64,000 bases of DNA from Macrosoma leucophasiata. Lineage: Eukaryota; Arthropoda; Insecta; Lepidoptera; Hedylidae. This document shows positions 1-11,000 of the stretch, one piece after another (within the stretch, counting starts at the first letter, position 1; each line of letters starts with the position of its first letter). A model generated the notes under the pieces. That model had not been told where the DNA came from, made no database searches, and worked only from the letters and a program-made list of their open reading frames with translations. Location of the stretch: contig JAWQUS010000003.1 in assembly GCA_036365455.1 (NCBI GenBank), positions 3,058,001 through 3,122,000 on the forward strand, given 5' to 3'. The position numbers were made by a program, and so were the translations under genes.

Positions 1-337
1 CTTATCGTAAGTTCAGTTCACAGTAGCTAAATGTGATATTAGCTAATGAATCATCAGTAGCCGCCGGCCGCTCCTCCACAATGCAAGCGGTAGGCGGGGC
101 AGCGGCGGGCGCAGCGTCATTTAATCTAGCTCCTAATTAATAAAGAAACCCAACCGAACAACCATAAAGGGGTACTAGACCTAAATGCTGATTGTCATCT
201 TATTTAACTGTTGTGCCCATCTATACAAATAAATAAAATTGTGTGTCTGTTTGTATTATAAAAATAATAGCTTTTTACTATATGCATAATATGTATACAC
301 GGTACATATAGCAAAACAATATTTTTTATAATTTTTG

Positions 338-528
338 TCCGTCTGTCTGTTTGGCGGGGTTAATCTTGGGAACGGCTGGACTGATTTTGACGGGACTTTC
401 ACTGGCAGGTAGCTGATGTAATAAGGAGTAACTTAGGCTACTTTTATACAAGCTGCACCCACGACTTCAAATTAATAAATAAATACAATAATAAATTCTC
501 ACGCGGGCGAAGTCGCGGGCACAGCTAG
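338..528 (+). mobile_element. Helitron 3' end fragment
   Basis: The segment ends in CACAGCTAG followed by T. Just before it lies the GC-rich hairpin CGCGGGCGAAGTCGCG, the usual 3' signature of lepidopteran Helitrons (rolling-circle transposons). The upstream part reads like the common GTCCGTCTGTCTGTTTGG interior. No coding region remains, so this is a non-autonomous or truncated copy. The left boundary is approximate. Positions 1-337 hold no gene that I can support; 58-120 is a GC-rich patch discussed in the findings. Confidence 0.65.
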
Positions 529-904
529 TTACTGAATATATTTTGAACAGTCACTAATCTCAATAAAATTGTGACCTAAAACATTTTACGTCGCAAATGA
601 AAGTATTTATCACTGTCTTGAACAGAGTAATTAGGTTATGCAGATATTTTTATAAAAATGAGAGCTGAACCACTTTCTGATGATGCAAAGAAATTAGGGA
701 AATTAGTTTTTAGAGATTAAAGTGTGAGTTTCACACTTCCATTAATAATAATTAATTAATAATAAGATTAAAATGTTACTCTCTCAATTGTATTATAAGG
801 GCGTCATAATCGCAATAGCGACAAAGCCCTTTTGTACGAATAATCAGAGGTTTTCATAATCATAAGGTAGATGCGCTGCCACTCCTAAAGCCTAATATAA
901 TACA
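529..904. other. AT-rich stretch, nothing recognised
   Basis: I see no open frame of note, no repeat family member and no RNA gene here. Confidence 0.5.
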
Positions 905-1245
905 TTTTTTTTTTGTTTCTTCACGCCAGGTCCCTAGCGGGGTAAGGCAGAGAGTGTAGAGCCCCAGATATCCCGGTTCTGACAAACCTCTCGTGCCTCG
1001 TCTACCTTCATCATTCTCTTCATACATGCACGCCGATTCCTAAAACTTTTGACCCCACCATCAGACAGAACTCGACCTATTTGGTCATGGTAGGTCAGTC
1101 TTGGTCTTCCTGGGCCTCTGCAACCATCCACATTCGCATTGTATATCTGTTTAGTCATTCGCTCATTCGACATTCTTTCTATATGCCCGAACCATCGGAG
1201 CATGCCTTTTTTCATTTTTACACCGATACTATCATTCACAAACAT
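905..1245 (-). pseudogene. RTE-like LINE reverse transcriptase, C-terminal tail
   Basis: The minus strand encodes about 103 residues matching the extreme C-terminus of a class of insect non-LTR reverse transcriptases. Recognisable blocks are MLRWFGHIERM, GPGRPRLTYHDQI and the repeated [11 protein letters not shown]. The frame stops inside the usual C-terminal end. Only this 5'-truncated tail is present, as expected of incomplete reverse transcription. Related tails lie at 46015-46245 and 55230-55312, on the plus strand. Confidence 0.75.
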
Positions 1246-1324
1246 ACAATACTTAAATTCATTTTATTCGGAACATCTTGATGGTAAAAGGACAGTAGTA
1301 AATAAAACCAGGGGGCCGACTCAC

Positions 1325-1520
1325 AGATGGAAAATGGAAAGAAAAATTTGACTTCAGGCGAGACTCGAACTCGCGGCCTACTGGGAATCTAGTCCAACCG
1401 CTCTTCCAATTGAGCTACTGAAGTCCTGCCCGATTTGTCAAATCTTTCCTTCACATTTATTGCATTGCTTTATGGTAGCAGCAGCGCCATCTATTGCCAA
1501 CTATGCTAGTTAGGCAACCG
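1325..1520 (-). repeat. SINE-B copy (tRNA-derived)
   Basis: The tRNA-like head occupies 1350-1425 on the minus strand. The 7-bp acceptor stem GACTTCA/TGAAGTC is perfect, and the D arm (GCTC/GAGC) and T arm (GCGAG TTCGAGT CTCGC) are intact. The anticodon loop looks two bases too long, so this is a SINE head rather than a tRNA gene. The flanks contain the family's AAATTTTTCTTTCC tail and an AGATGGCGCTGCTGCTACC block also seen at 22940 and 42680. Confidence 0.7.
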
Positions 1521-1662
1521 ATATAATAGACTTTGCAGTTTATTGAATATTGTAAAGAAGTCGCTTTTACCCTTAATAATTGTTTTATATTATTTCGCAT
1601 TAACACATGCTTGTGAAATATATTTTATTTAAAGAAAAATGGAAAGAAAAATTTGACTAGTC

Positions 1663-1811
1663 TAATGCTTTTGTTTATGACGTTATCTTGTCAGTTTCGT
1701 ACCACCTATTAAAACATTTTGCTCTTAAGTATAACCTGCGGACGAAAACACTTCTAGCAAAAAGTTAGGCGGCACGAAACTGACAAGACAACGTCATAAA
1801 CAAAAGCATTA
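1663..1811. mobile_element. 149-bp MITE with 36-bp inverted ends
   Basis: The ends TAATGCTTTTGTTTATGACG and its reverse complement bound the element, and the pairing continues through CTTGTCAGTTTCGT. There is no coding capacity. A half copy is at 27878-27975. Confidence 0.75.
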
Positions 1812-1896
1812 GAGTCAGGCGGTTGACCCCCTGAACGTCTTAACGCAAATGCGTTGTCACTCCTGAGACCTAATAATGCCAAGCTAGAGCAGTTCA

Positions 1897-2213
1897 TTTT
1901 TTTTTTTATGTAACGAATGTGGTAAGCTAGCTTGCAGTTCACATGGATGTCAAGTCAAGTGATGACTGCAGCCTATAGACATCTACACAAAAACCAGAGG
2001 TCAAATGAAGATGCATTGCCACCCCTGCGTAATAATTATCACAAAGACATAAGAACTAAGGAGTGCTTTATGTCTCTGTGATAGTTATTACGGAGCCATA
2101 CATTACCATCTAACCGGAAGTGCTGAACACTACCATTTGGCGGCGGATAGATTATGTAATGCGGTGGTGCCTACTCCCTCGAGTCCTTACAATGGAACTC
2201 TACCACCAGTATA
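1897..2213 (-). repeat. SINE-A copy
   Basis: This is a diverged near full-length SINE-A. It runs from the T-rich tail at the left to ACTCTACCACCAGT at the right. A short inserted hairpin-like segment (AGTGCTTTATGTCTCTGTGA region) interrupts its middle. Confidence 0.75.
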
Positions 2214-2244
2214 AAAGATATAGTGAATTGTAACCTGGACACAA

Positions 2245-2399
2245 TAAGCGCCCGAACGCACTAGCGGTTAGTCCCGTGCGCGGGTAGCCGCTTTTACATT
2301 AATATGCAACCGCCATACAATCACAGGCGGTTGCATATCAAACTGTAACCGCGCGGCTACCCGCTCCCGCGGCTAACCGCTAGTGCGTTCGGGCACTTA
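2245..2399. mobile_element. 155-bp snap-back MITE
   Basis: The ends TAAGCGCCCGAACGCACTAG and CTAGTGCGTTCGGGCACTTA pair, and the stem continues for about 50 bp around a short loop containing a second small inverted repeat (GCAACCGCC / GGCGGTTGC). It is GC-rich against an AT-rich background. A TA or TTA target duplication is possible but not provable from one copy. Confidence 0.75.
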
Positions 2400-3429
2400 G
2401 TGGTTGCCGCTATAAAACGACAGACAAGATAAACAATGCCGTGGTGTTTACGCCACTTCAGCACTATTACCAATCAAAAACTTGACTACTTATTTACAAC
2501 CTACCTACTCACAAAACAGTAACTCGGTTATATAAGCAACAGTGTTTCCAAGAATCAATTTTCGAATTCACCATACCTCACATTAAAGTCATTGGAGAGG
2601 CGCATTACGACTAAACTACCAGTTAATGATATTCTATTACATACTTTCAAACTACATATTAAGACGTCTTGTCTCGACATCTTGATCTGTTTTATTCTAA
2701 CCTCAAAATACGGCTCGAACATCTAAACTTTTGATTTATCTGTAATAAGTTTTTTAAATATACTCAATACTTTATTGCAATGTACAATGGTAGGTGGTGT
2801 TACATTAGCATTATGGACCCTGTTGGGCACCGCAAAGTAGGAGAGAGGAGGATTAATACTGAATTAAATATATATTATTTTTATATATAATACCTATATG
2901 TATGTGTATGCTTGAATTCATGCTTTTACCTCTGCCTACCCCTTTGGGGTAGGGGACGTAATAGGGACAAAATAAAGACCGTAACTTGTAGGGAGATCCA
3001 GAAATGCATGGAAGCTGAGGACTTGGAAGACGTTTTTATGTGTTTCTTGATATCCCATGTTTAGCCCCGTATACCGTAAGGCAGGAAAGGTAATTGGAGG
3101 TGGTGGGATAAAGTCATCATCAAATAACAGATGAAAGTATTATATTTCTAAAACCGTATCTTGTATTATTTAATCTAGATCAATCTGAGAAGGAAATTTC
3201 AACACGCCCCCTTTTCCACTATCCATGCCGTATCACCCAATGCCCAACGCGCGCGATACACGCGATAAACATTACTCACGCCGAGTGACGCAATAGTCAC
3301 AAATGCTTATAGACACGTGCGAACGTACCCGCTAATCAGTTTATAATCGATGAGACGTGGGTACCGCGCGTGTCATAGATACGAGGTTTTTTTACGGATT
3401 GAATGGCGCAGGCGATAGTTCTATGGACG
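2400..3429. other. intergenic; one SINE-D scrap only
   Basis: No gene is seen. Positions 2905-2965 match the CTCTGCCTACCCCTTTGGGG tail of SINE-D. The rest is unique-looking AT-rich DNA. Confidence 0.5.
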
Positions 3430-3725
3430 TAAGGTCGAAATGTTTTTTTTTTGTCTGAAGGTTGACAGACAAGCAAACAGGCCACCTGATGGAAAGTGGT
3501 CACCGTCGCCTGTGAACATTTGCAACACCAGGGCAGTTGCAAACGCGCTGCCAGCCTTGAAGGACTCTTTTGATGCGATTTTTGAAGAACCCCATATTGT
3601 AGCACCTAGGGAACACCCCAGAGGGAAGTTCGTTCCACAATTTACTAGAACTGGTATGTTCTTCCAGTTCTGGTTGAGTTGGTTCAGTCAAAATTTTGAA
3701 ACTCCTGGCACTTGCAGTTCCTGAG
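3430..3725 (-). pseudogene. LINE 3' end relic (RT C-terminus)
   Basis: The minus strand encodes LWNELPSGVFP and MGFFKNRIKRVL, which resemble the last segment of jockey/I-type reverse transcriptases before the stop. It is flanked by a T-run on the left of the plus strand (an A-run on the coding strand), consistent with a retroposed 3' end. Nothing upstream in the reverse transcriptase is preserved. Confidence 0.6.
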
Positions 3726-4163
3726 ATATCGTGATGATGGACCTTTGGCTTTTACATATTATTATACCTACATACCTATAGATTCAAACTGTATATCCAT
3801 AAACATTACCTAGCAAAACCAGAATTATTATATCCCATTAGCATGATGTTACCCTACCCATAATAACATGTTTTCCTCGAAATCAATTCTCGCAAATTCA
3901 ATGTTGGGAAATTTTCTCATTAGCGTACAAACTACAACGAATAACAGAGGATGCGTCATTCTGCTACCCACGTCATTAACTATACGGTAAATATATTATG
4001 TATTGTATATGTAAATTAGAGTAACGTAATAAATACCGAGCAATCAAATGACGATTTGAAAGAAACTAGTTTTCGGATTTATCTCGCTCGCTAATGATTT
4101 AAAATCAACCCAACAAAATTTGCGTATAACAGGGCAGCGTAAGTATTTAATTGTAATTTAGAC

Positions 4164-4347
4164 CAGTGATTCCCAAAGTGGTCCATATAGACCCCCTGGG
4201 GTCTATGGGAGACTCGATGGGGTCTACGTATATGCGTAAATAAAAATGGGAGATATGGGAAAGTGATATAAATGTTAGCAAGGGGGTCCACCGAAACCAG
4301 AAAAAAATTTAAAGGGGTCTACAAGAAAAATAGTTTGGGAACCTCTG
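4164..4347. mobile_element. hAT-type MITE
   Basis: The ends CAGTGATTCCCAAAGTGGTC and, inverted, CAGAGGTTCCCAAACTATTT are hAT-style terminal repeats. A sister copy lies at 60838-61003. The flanking 8 bp are similar but not identical. Confidence 0.65.
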
Positions 4348-4642
4348 ATTTGACCAACAGACGGAAGATGGAAAATCATAATTAAAATCCTTTTTATGTT
4401 AAAAATATTACATAAACAGTATTCATACTCAGTATCCATAAACTCTTCAACTAACTCTGCAGTGGCTAATATACACGTAATTATAACAAAATATTAATTT
4501 AATTTTCTAATTTTTACATCCAATTTATAAAAATTACCTCTATATTAATACCATGGTTCACATTATGTAATGCGTTATATAAATATTAGATATACCAAGT
4601 AAACAACTCGTGTGGCAATATGTGATTATACACATGAAATAA

Positions 4643-4854
4643 TGCACATCGACCTTAGGAAGGGGACTTCGGCTTTTTTCGGGTCTGTAGAGCGTTATCT
4701 CTTTCGCGCTTTACCTATCTGACGTTTGTCGACCATTTTGATCAAGTTTTGACCAATACCGGACTATCAGTGCCTACGTAGGCAGTGTGCAGCAGAAATA
4801 ACGCTCTACGAAGTCGAAACTAGCCGATTGTCTCTTTCGTAGGCTCGATGTGCA
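4643..4854. mobile_element. MITE with TGCACATCGA ends
   Basis: TGCACATCGA at the left pairs with TCGATGTGCA at the right. The sub-terminal blocks GTAGAGCGTTATCTCTTTCG and ATAACGCTCTACGAAGTCG also pair. Related ends occur at 19787-20685, 50306-50410 and 54718-54835. Confidence 0.7.
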
Positions 4855-5990
4855 ATATTTATAGTTGAGATTGATATTGAGATGCTGTTTGCAAGAGATG
4901 ATGCGCTAATTTCAATTATTTATTTATTTAAACCTTGCATGAAACAGTACATGAGGCGGACTTAAAAGCATTCTCTACCAGTCAACCTTTGGGTAGAAAA
5001 AAAACAGTTTGTGGTGCAATTAGAAAAATACAAAACAATTATCCCTGTTGAGTGTCACAAACACTACTGTGAACTAAACCCTGATTTTCCACATTCTAGA
5101 GAAAATAATATAACACACTTAATTTACAACATACGCAATGGAAATATGTAGAATTATAATTACAGTAATACCCTATGACACCCCGATAAAACTGTCTTAT
5201 TAATCAGTCTGGCCCACATTCTTATCATTACCTTATGAATGTTATCACTAGACATTTATGAATGGTATGATTCATTTACTTTGGCATTTTCGCCGAGAAC
5301 TCCATTATTCATTGTTCGCGGAAACGATGCGCTAATGTTTACTGCGCATTGCTAATGAGAGTTGAATTTGTGTTGTAAATAATATGTTTATCACTTTTTC
5401 TTTCATTTGTGACAGTCGGCCATCTTGTTACTGTCGATGGAGTATTTATTGTGAAAACTTTTTTAATATTTATCCATTACTTATGTCATGTGGCGCTGTT
5501 ACTAACTACTAACCATTTGTTTTTTTCCCTGTTGATTAAATGAAATTTATAACGTGGCATAATTATTCGTACCGTTGCGTAAACTCTTTCAAGAAATCAA
5601 ACGTGATGCTGGCAGATACCTATTAGTGATAGCCAAATTGAAAAACAAAAACTTCTTTAACATCGTTGTGGTTTGAAAGTCGGCGAAACGAAAAAGCGAC
5701 AGTAAAAAGAGACAGACACATAAATTCATAAGGCTTAACGTGTGAGAAAATGAGATAGAAGCATTATGTACAGTGTCTCTAATGAACATTTTTGAAGATT
5801 TCACTTCTACCGCGTGTGAATCGCACACATGTTTTTTTTTATGCAAACCATAAAGCGGTTTACAGAATACATCTACCTACCTAATAGTCGCAATATTCTC
5901 AGAAAACAACGGCTCTGACAAACGGCTAGACACAGATATGATCAACATAATATAAACGTTCCATATTTTGCCTTTTGGCTACAGAATATT
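4855..5990. other. intergenic AT-rich DNA
   Basis: Nothing recognised. A phrase at 5763-5800 (ACAGTGTCTCTAATGAAC) resembles the target sequence duplicated around the 5S-SINE at 6535. Confidence 0.45.
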
Positions 5991-6253
5991 TTTTTTATGT
6001 AATGAAAAAAGCAAACATGCGTGCAGTTCACATTGATGTTAAGTGATGACTGCAGCCTATAGACATCCACACAATGACCAGAGGTCAAAATGCAGATGCG
6101 CTGTCACTCCTGAGGCATTAGGTGTTGTGCCTCTGGGCCGGAAATTGACGGGAACACGATAGTGCTGAACACTACCATTTAGCGGCAAGTATATTAGGTA
6201 ATGCGGTGGTGCCTACGCCCGCGAGCTCCGTCACTAGAGCTCTACCACCAGTA
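5991..6253 (-). repeat. SINE-A copy
   Basis: This runs from ATGTAATGAAAAAAGC at the left to GAGCTCTACCACCAGTA at the right. A short internal deletion removes part of the GGGCCGTACATTACC block. Confidence 0.85.
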
Positions 6254-6289
6254 AAAATAATACTAAAAAGAACGTGACATATGTAGAGT

Positions 6290-7079
6290 AACATCGGTAA
6301 TCGGAACCTTGCCCTTATGTAACGCTGCAGCAAATGTGTGACCGACATTCGTAATTACGAGTCGAAGATCGCGTTCAGTTTTAATAAGCCTGGGTTGCAC
6401 CAAGATATTTGTTAAAGTTATTTCTAAGTTATGTCTAACTTTAACAGATTTCTTTAAGTTAGAGAAGGATGTGAAATGTTACAGTAAATTGTACAGTGAT
6501 TTATGATTAATAGTAAGCATTATACAGTGTCTCTGACATACACGCAGCGGAAGCGCGCATGGCCCAGCGGCTGGTGTTGATCGGAAGATCGATCTACTCA
6601 GTTAAGCGATTCGGGCGCGGTCGGGTGTGTGATGGGTGACCGCTAGTGGTGCTTCGGAGGGCACGTGAAGCCGTCGGTTCCGGTTGCTATCGATAGATAG
6701 CAGTCGTTAAACCTTGTCGGAGGCCTTATAGGGCGGTATGAAAAAATTCGACAACGGGTTGGCCACTAACCCTTATCTCCAACAACCCGCATTGGAGCAG
6801 CGTGGTGGAGTAAGGTCCAGGCCTCTCTCCAAAAAGGGGAGAGACTCGTGCCCAACAGTGGGACGTATAATGGGTTGCCATTATTATACAGTGTCTCTAA
6901 TAAACATTTTTGAAGGTTAATAAGTATATTTAACGGTAGAAAGTCGGGGATTATAGGCCTAAAGTTACGTAGGAACGTCAGCTATTAAAACTGAACGCGA
7001 TATTCGGATTGTAATAACGAATGTCGGTCACACAATGGCTGGAGCGTTACATAAGGGCAAGGTTCCGATTACCGATGTA
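6290..7079. mobile_element. DNA element with ~100-bp inverted ends, containing nested insertions
   Basis: The left arm (ACATCGGTAATCGGAACCTT onward to about 6392) is matched inverted by the right arm 6983-7079 (ending AAGGTTCCGATTACCGATGT). The interior holds half of the GGGTTGCACCAAGA hairpin MITE (from 6390) and a complete 5S-SINE. No transposase is present. Confidence 0.75.
6535..6882 (+). repeat. 5S-SINE, full copy with 16-bp target duplication
   Basis: The head contains GTTAAGC, CGGGCGCGGT and GATGGGTGACCGC in the order and spacing of the internal promoter region of 5S rRNA, so RNA polymerase III transcription is likely. The body includes AACCTTGTCGGAGG and GGTTGGCCACTAACCC and ends GGGTTGCCATT. 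The 16 bases ATTATACAGTGTCTCT occur at both 6519-6534 and 6883-6898 as a perfect target-site duplication. I infer copying by a LINE-encoded machinery. Other copies: 20268-20506 (+), 27483-27785 (-), 41349-41615 (-). Confidence 0.8.
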
Positions 7080-7842
7080 ATTCTAGATTTACATAATCAC
7101 ACGTCTCACGTTCGCAATGCAAATTCACAATCACGTTTATGAACTGCAATTAAATTGGCCAAGTTTACCGTTTGGTTTTCCACAGACAGACAAAAGGTTT
7201 AAGATTATTATAGTGGTGATATCCTGTATCACAAAAGACATTTAATCGATCTTATCTAGCAACAATTTGGAGTTCATTTTTTTTTTCTATTTGTCAAAAC
7301 CTACAAATCAGCGCAAATTATGAGTTGAAACCATAAGCGTCGGCGACCCTGACTGAGCCGCGCTGTTATCTATACTATAGGTCATTAGGCCTTCGTGGAG
7401 GGGCTTACAATAAAAATAGATGACCTGTGTCAAATAACAGCGTTCAATTAAAGTATCAAAAAAGGAAACTGTACAACATTTTTTTAGAATAATTTTCTCA
7501 TTCGTTTCTGATCCTACTTACATAATGAAAATAGCAAAAATCATTCACATGATATTGCAAACTATCTATAGACAATAAATAAAACTAGAGGTCTCAGTTA
7601 GATGCTTTGCCAATCTTGATGCCAAATACATTCTGCGTGCCAGATTTCAAGAGACCTTACATTACCATAACAAAACAATATGGTTATGATGAAACAAACA
7701 TATTAGATTATATTTAGGAACAAACTACTTTATTAAAAAACGTATGCTAATGCATTGGTAAGAAATTAATTTGTCTTCATCTATCCTACAAAATTGATAA
7801 TACATCTGACAAAGACAAAACATATTATAGATACACTAATGC
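7080..7842. other. nothing recognised
   Basis: No gene or repeat family member is seen. I searched this stretch for the missing haspin catalytic exons on the minus strand and found no match. Confidence 0.45.
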
Positions 7843-7947
7843 TGGGTTGCACCAAGAGATTTGTTAAACTTTAACAGATTTCTTTGAGTAGAAAAGAATG
7901 AGAAATGTTACAATAACTTAACTTTAACAAATCTCTTGGTGCAAACT
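7843..7947. mobile_element. short hairpin MITE
   Basis: GGGTTGCACCAAGAGATTTG at the left pairs with CAAATCTCTTGGTGCAA at the right over about 105 bp. A decayed half copy starts at 6390. Confidence 0.75.
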
Positions 7948-8094
7948 AACCTTACTGTATCGTTAAATAACTGGGGTAACGTTTTATCCGTATAACCTAA
8001 CACATTCTGCAAACAGATATGTCCTCTAACATTTAACGACAAGAACACAATATATGTTCCAAATTCCAATCACCTAAGCGTTAAATGGACTCAC

Positions 8095-11000
8095 CTCATT
8101 GAAGACATCAGTAGCATTCTCAACAGAATGTAAATCCAATGATTCTGCTCCCTTGCCTTCATCAAAGTGACGTTCTATATCTGCTATTGGAGCGCGTAGT
8201 GCGCTCAATTCCCTGCGAAAACATAGATAACATTAGTATAGTTGCCAGATGTAATAATCACAAAACTTTAACATACCCATGTTAAAGTTTTGTGTCTATA
8301 TCGTCTTGTGGGTACAAGATGCATAGTTTATAGATCGGAAAAATTCTGTACAACTTTGCCTATATTGGTACCTTTTGATACAAGAATGAAGTATTTTGAA
8401 GAAAAATACTGCATAACTTATCAAGTGTATTACTCGGAAACATATAATAACAAAACTTTAATTTCTGTACAAGATGCATAGTTGATAGATTGGTCAGAAT
8501 CTGCACAATTTTGCCCTAATTTATACATTGTGATACAAAAATGAAGTCTATTCATTTTGAAGAAAAATACTAAATAACCGAACCTTTTGTATTACTTTTT
8601 TTTATACATATTATCACTGTTTGTAGACTTAGGAGGAAGCAAACATATTGATATTAATTTTGCAGATTTTAAGGTGCTTTTATATATAACATTATTACTG
8701 CTACTGATATTTTTCCCAAACCAATAACTAAATTGAAATTGGGTCTCAATATCTAACAGAGATCCATTAATAAGACAAATAATGAAAAGAAAATAAAGGA
8801 GATGTTGGAAAAATGTATGGACCTCCGGCCATGTATTGTACACAATATCATTAAACAGGCAAAATCAATATGAAAACGTTTTACACTGCATATTTTCACT
8901 TATTTAGCTTTGTTTGCAGTTACAAAATATTATTTGCAGTTAGAATTGCAACTCAAAACCAACATGGCGAATATGGCAGGCGATGTCATTTTGACATTTT
9001 TATTTTTTAAATTGTATTTTGATTATATGGTACTTGGAGAAAAAGTAATATTTTCTAATAACTATCAAAATCGATTGATCCCAAGCGTCGGCTGTATCGC
9101 CGCCATGTTTAACAACGTTGAAAATGATAAAATCGTTTGAATTAAATGTGGTTGTAACTCCAAAATATATTATTGAATAAATTAATTGTATTTTTTTCGG
9201 ATTCTTCTTTAATTTACCCATTTTTTGAGGACGTGTACGAACCAGAGCCGAGCTCGCAACATCTCCTTTATATTAAATAAATTATTTTGTTTAATTAATA
9301 GGTCATAGATTTAATAAGTGGCATCATGGAGTGTTCAAATTCAATTAGTATTAAATTTACATAAAATAATATTTACAGCCACTTGCGCCTAATTAGGTAA
9401 GTATAATAACAATTATTATGGTGTTTAATTCAAATAAAATTTTAATATTTAAATAAAAAATAATTTAATATAATTGTAGTTTTTAAGTAGGTTTTGAGTA
9501 GTTCTTTCTCGATTTAGTTCAATTTATACAAATGTTACTGTTATTAATGACAGGATCTTTCCTCAAAACTTTCATGAAGCGGTGTAAACAATGACTGTGA
9601 ATTTTCATTTAGGTACACTAATTAAGAAATAATGTTCTTGCTTCAGATCTTTGATAATTTGGTCTTTCATTTTTTTTTTTAATAATATACGCTTACTCTT
9701 ACAGCACCACAGTAGGTATAAACCTGTGTCGTGGGTGCCGTTGTACACACGCAACACATACTCAAACATCCAGACCCGAAACAAATATCTGTAGGCCATA
9801 AAAATATTTATCCCGGTGCGGGGAACGAAAACGATAGGTTCGTTTTCGTTCCGAATCCTACGAATCAAACGGTCATTTCACACCGCTGGACTAACCTGTG
9901 AACTGGTCTGAACTCATATCTTCAACGAAACATCTAGACTTTTATTAATTTTGAAAAATTGATATCATAGTTCAATAGGCAACCTACTGATGGTGACAAA
10001 ATAATTCTATAAAATTAAATTTGGGTGTAACCTAATGGGATTTCCCGTCGTGATTGGCAAGAAAAAGTGTGAGTCAGCACTTACATTTGTGCATATTATA
10101 AATTAATTTTATTTTCCTGTACCAACATAGGTATATCATTTGGATGTTTCCCCGCACAACGCCTTAACCCGATGATCGGATCTGCAGGGGTCTTCATCAG
10201 TAGTGTACATTTATTAAGGCTGAGAGATCTTTGCGCGCGCATTTTGCCCGGTAGACTAGTATCGTCTAGAGACGAGCCGCCTTCCTAAGCCCATTAAAAA
10301 ACGGTTTCTTTCTACATGCTGTCTGTGTATATATAAATACACAGACATCAAGGACAAAAAGATTCAGTGATACTAGTCATTACACGTTCTTTAATCATTA
10401 GGTTTTACCAGTAATTTCCGCCAATCGTAATCTTTTCAAAACAACGTCGACAAAATCATGAGAAGCCTTTTATTTGCATATTATATTGCTATCTGAAGAC
10501 AAAACATATATGTTTGTAAAAGATAAAACACCGTCTAGTCGTTAATTTAACAAAAAAAAAACATGTAATGTTATCGTCAACTTACAATTAACAAAATACA
10601 AAGACTATTAATCTAATTCAGCAGTACAAATGATTCGACTTCAAGAGAAATTTTTTTTGTGTCCCAAATATTTGCGCCAAATTGGCTACAACTGAAGACT
10701 TAAATACTTTTATGTTTTAGTTTTATCAATTGGTTTAGGCATTCCTTGTTTTATTGGTGACAAATATTCAGAACTTGGACCTTGTTCATTAACAAGACTT
10801 AATCCTCAGGACAGTTTCCTCACTGGAGGAACTTAAGATATAAAAAGCCGATCGCAAGATGATTAAATTAAAAAAAAAAAGATTTATGGGAACTCACATA
10901 GCAATCACAATCTCAGATATGATCTCGTTGTAGTCCTTCTGCTGCTCTCCATTGACCTTGATGGTGCCAGCGATGGGGATAATCTTCATAACCCGAGCAC

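Noticed and set aside
1350..1425. Functional tRNA gene (also 23006-23081, 42750-42825, 45721-45794)
   Set aside because: Acceptor and T arms pair well, but the anticodon arm has an enlarged loop or mispairs, and every copy is embedded in the same repeated flanks, so these are SINE heads.
1..8094. Remaining haspin catalytic exons
   Set aside because: No minus-strand segment encodes an HRDLHWGN-like motif with splice sites; the region is dominated by repeats.
9605..9868. Small proteins at 9605-9868 and 11922-12107 (minus strand)
   Set aside because: Both translate SINE-C; the shared VYNGTH text comes from the SINE body.
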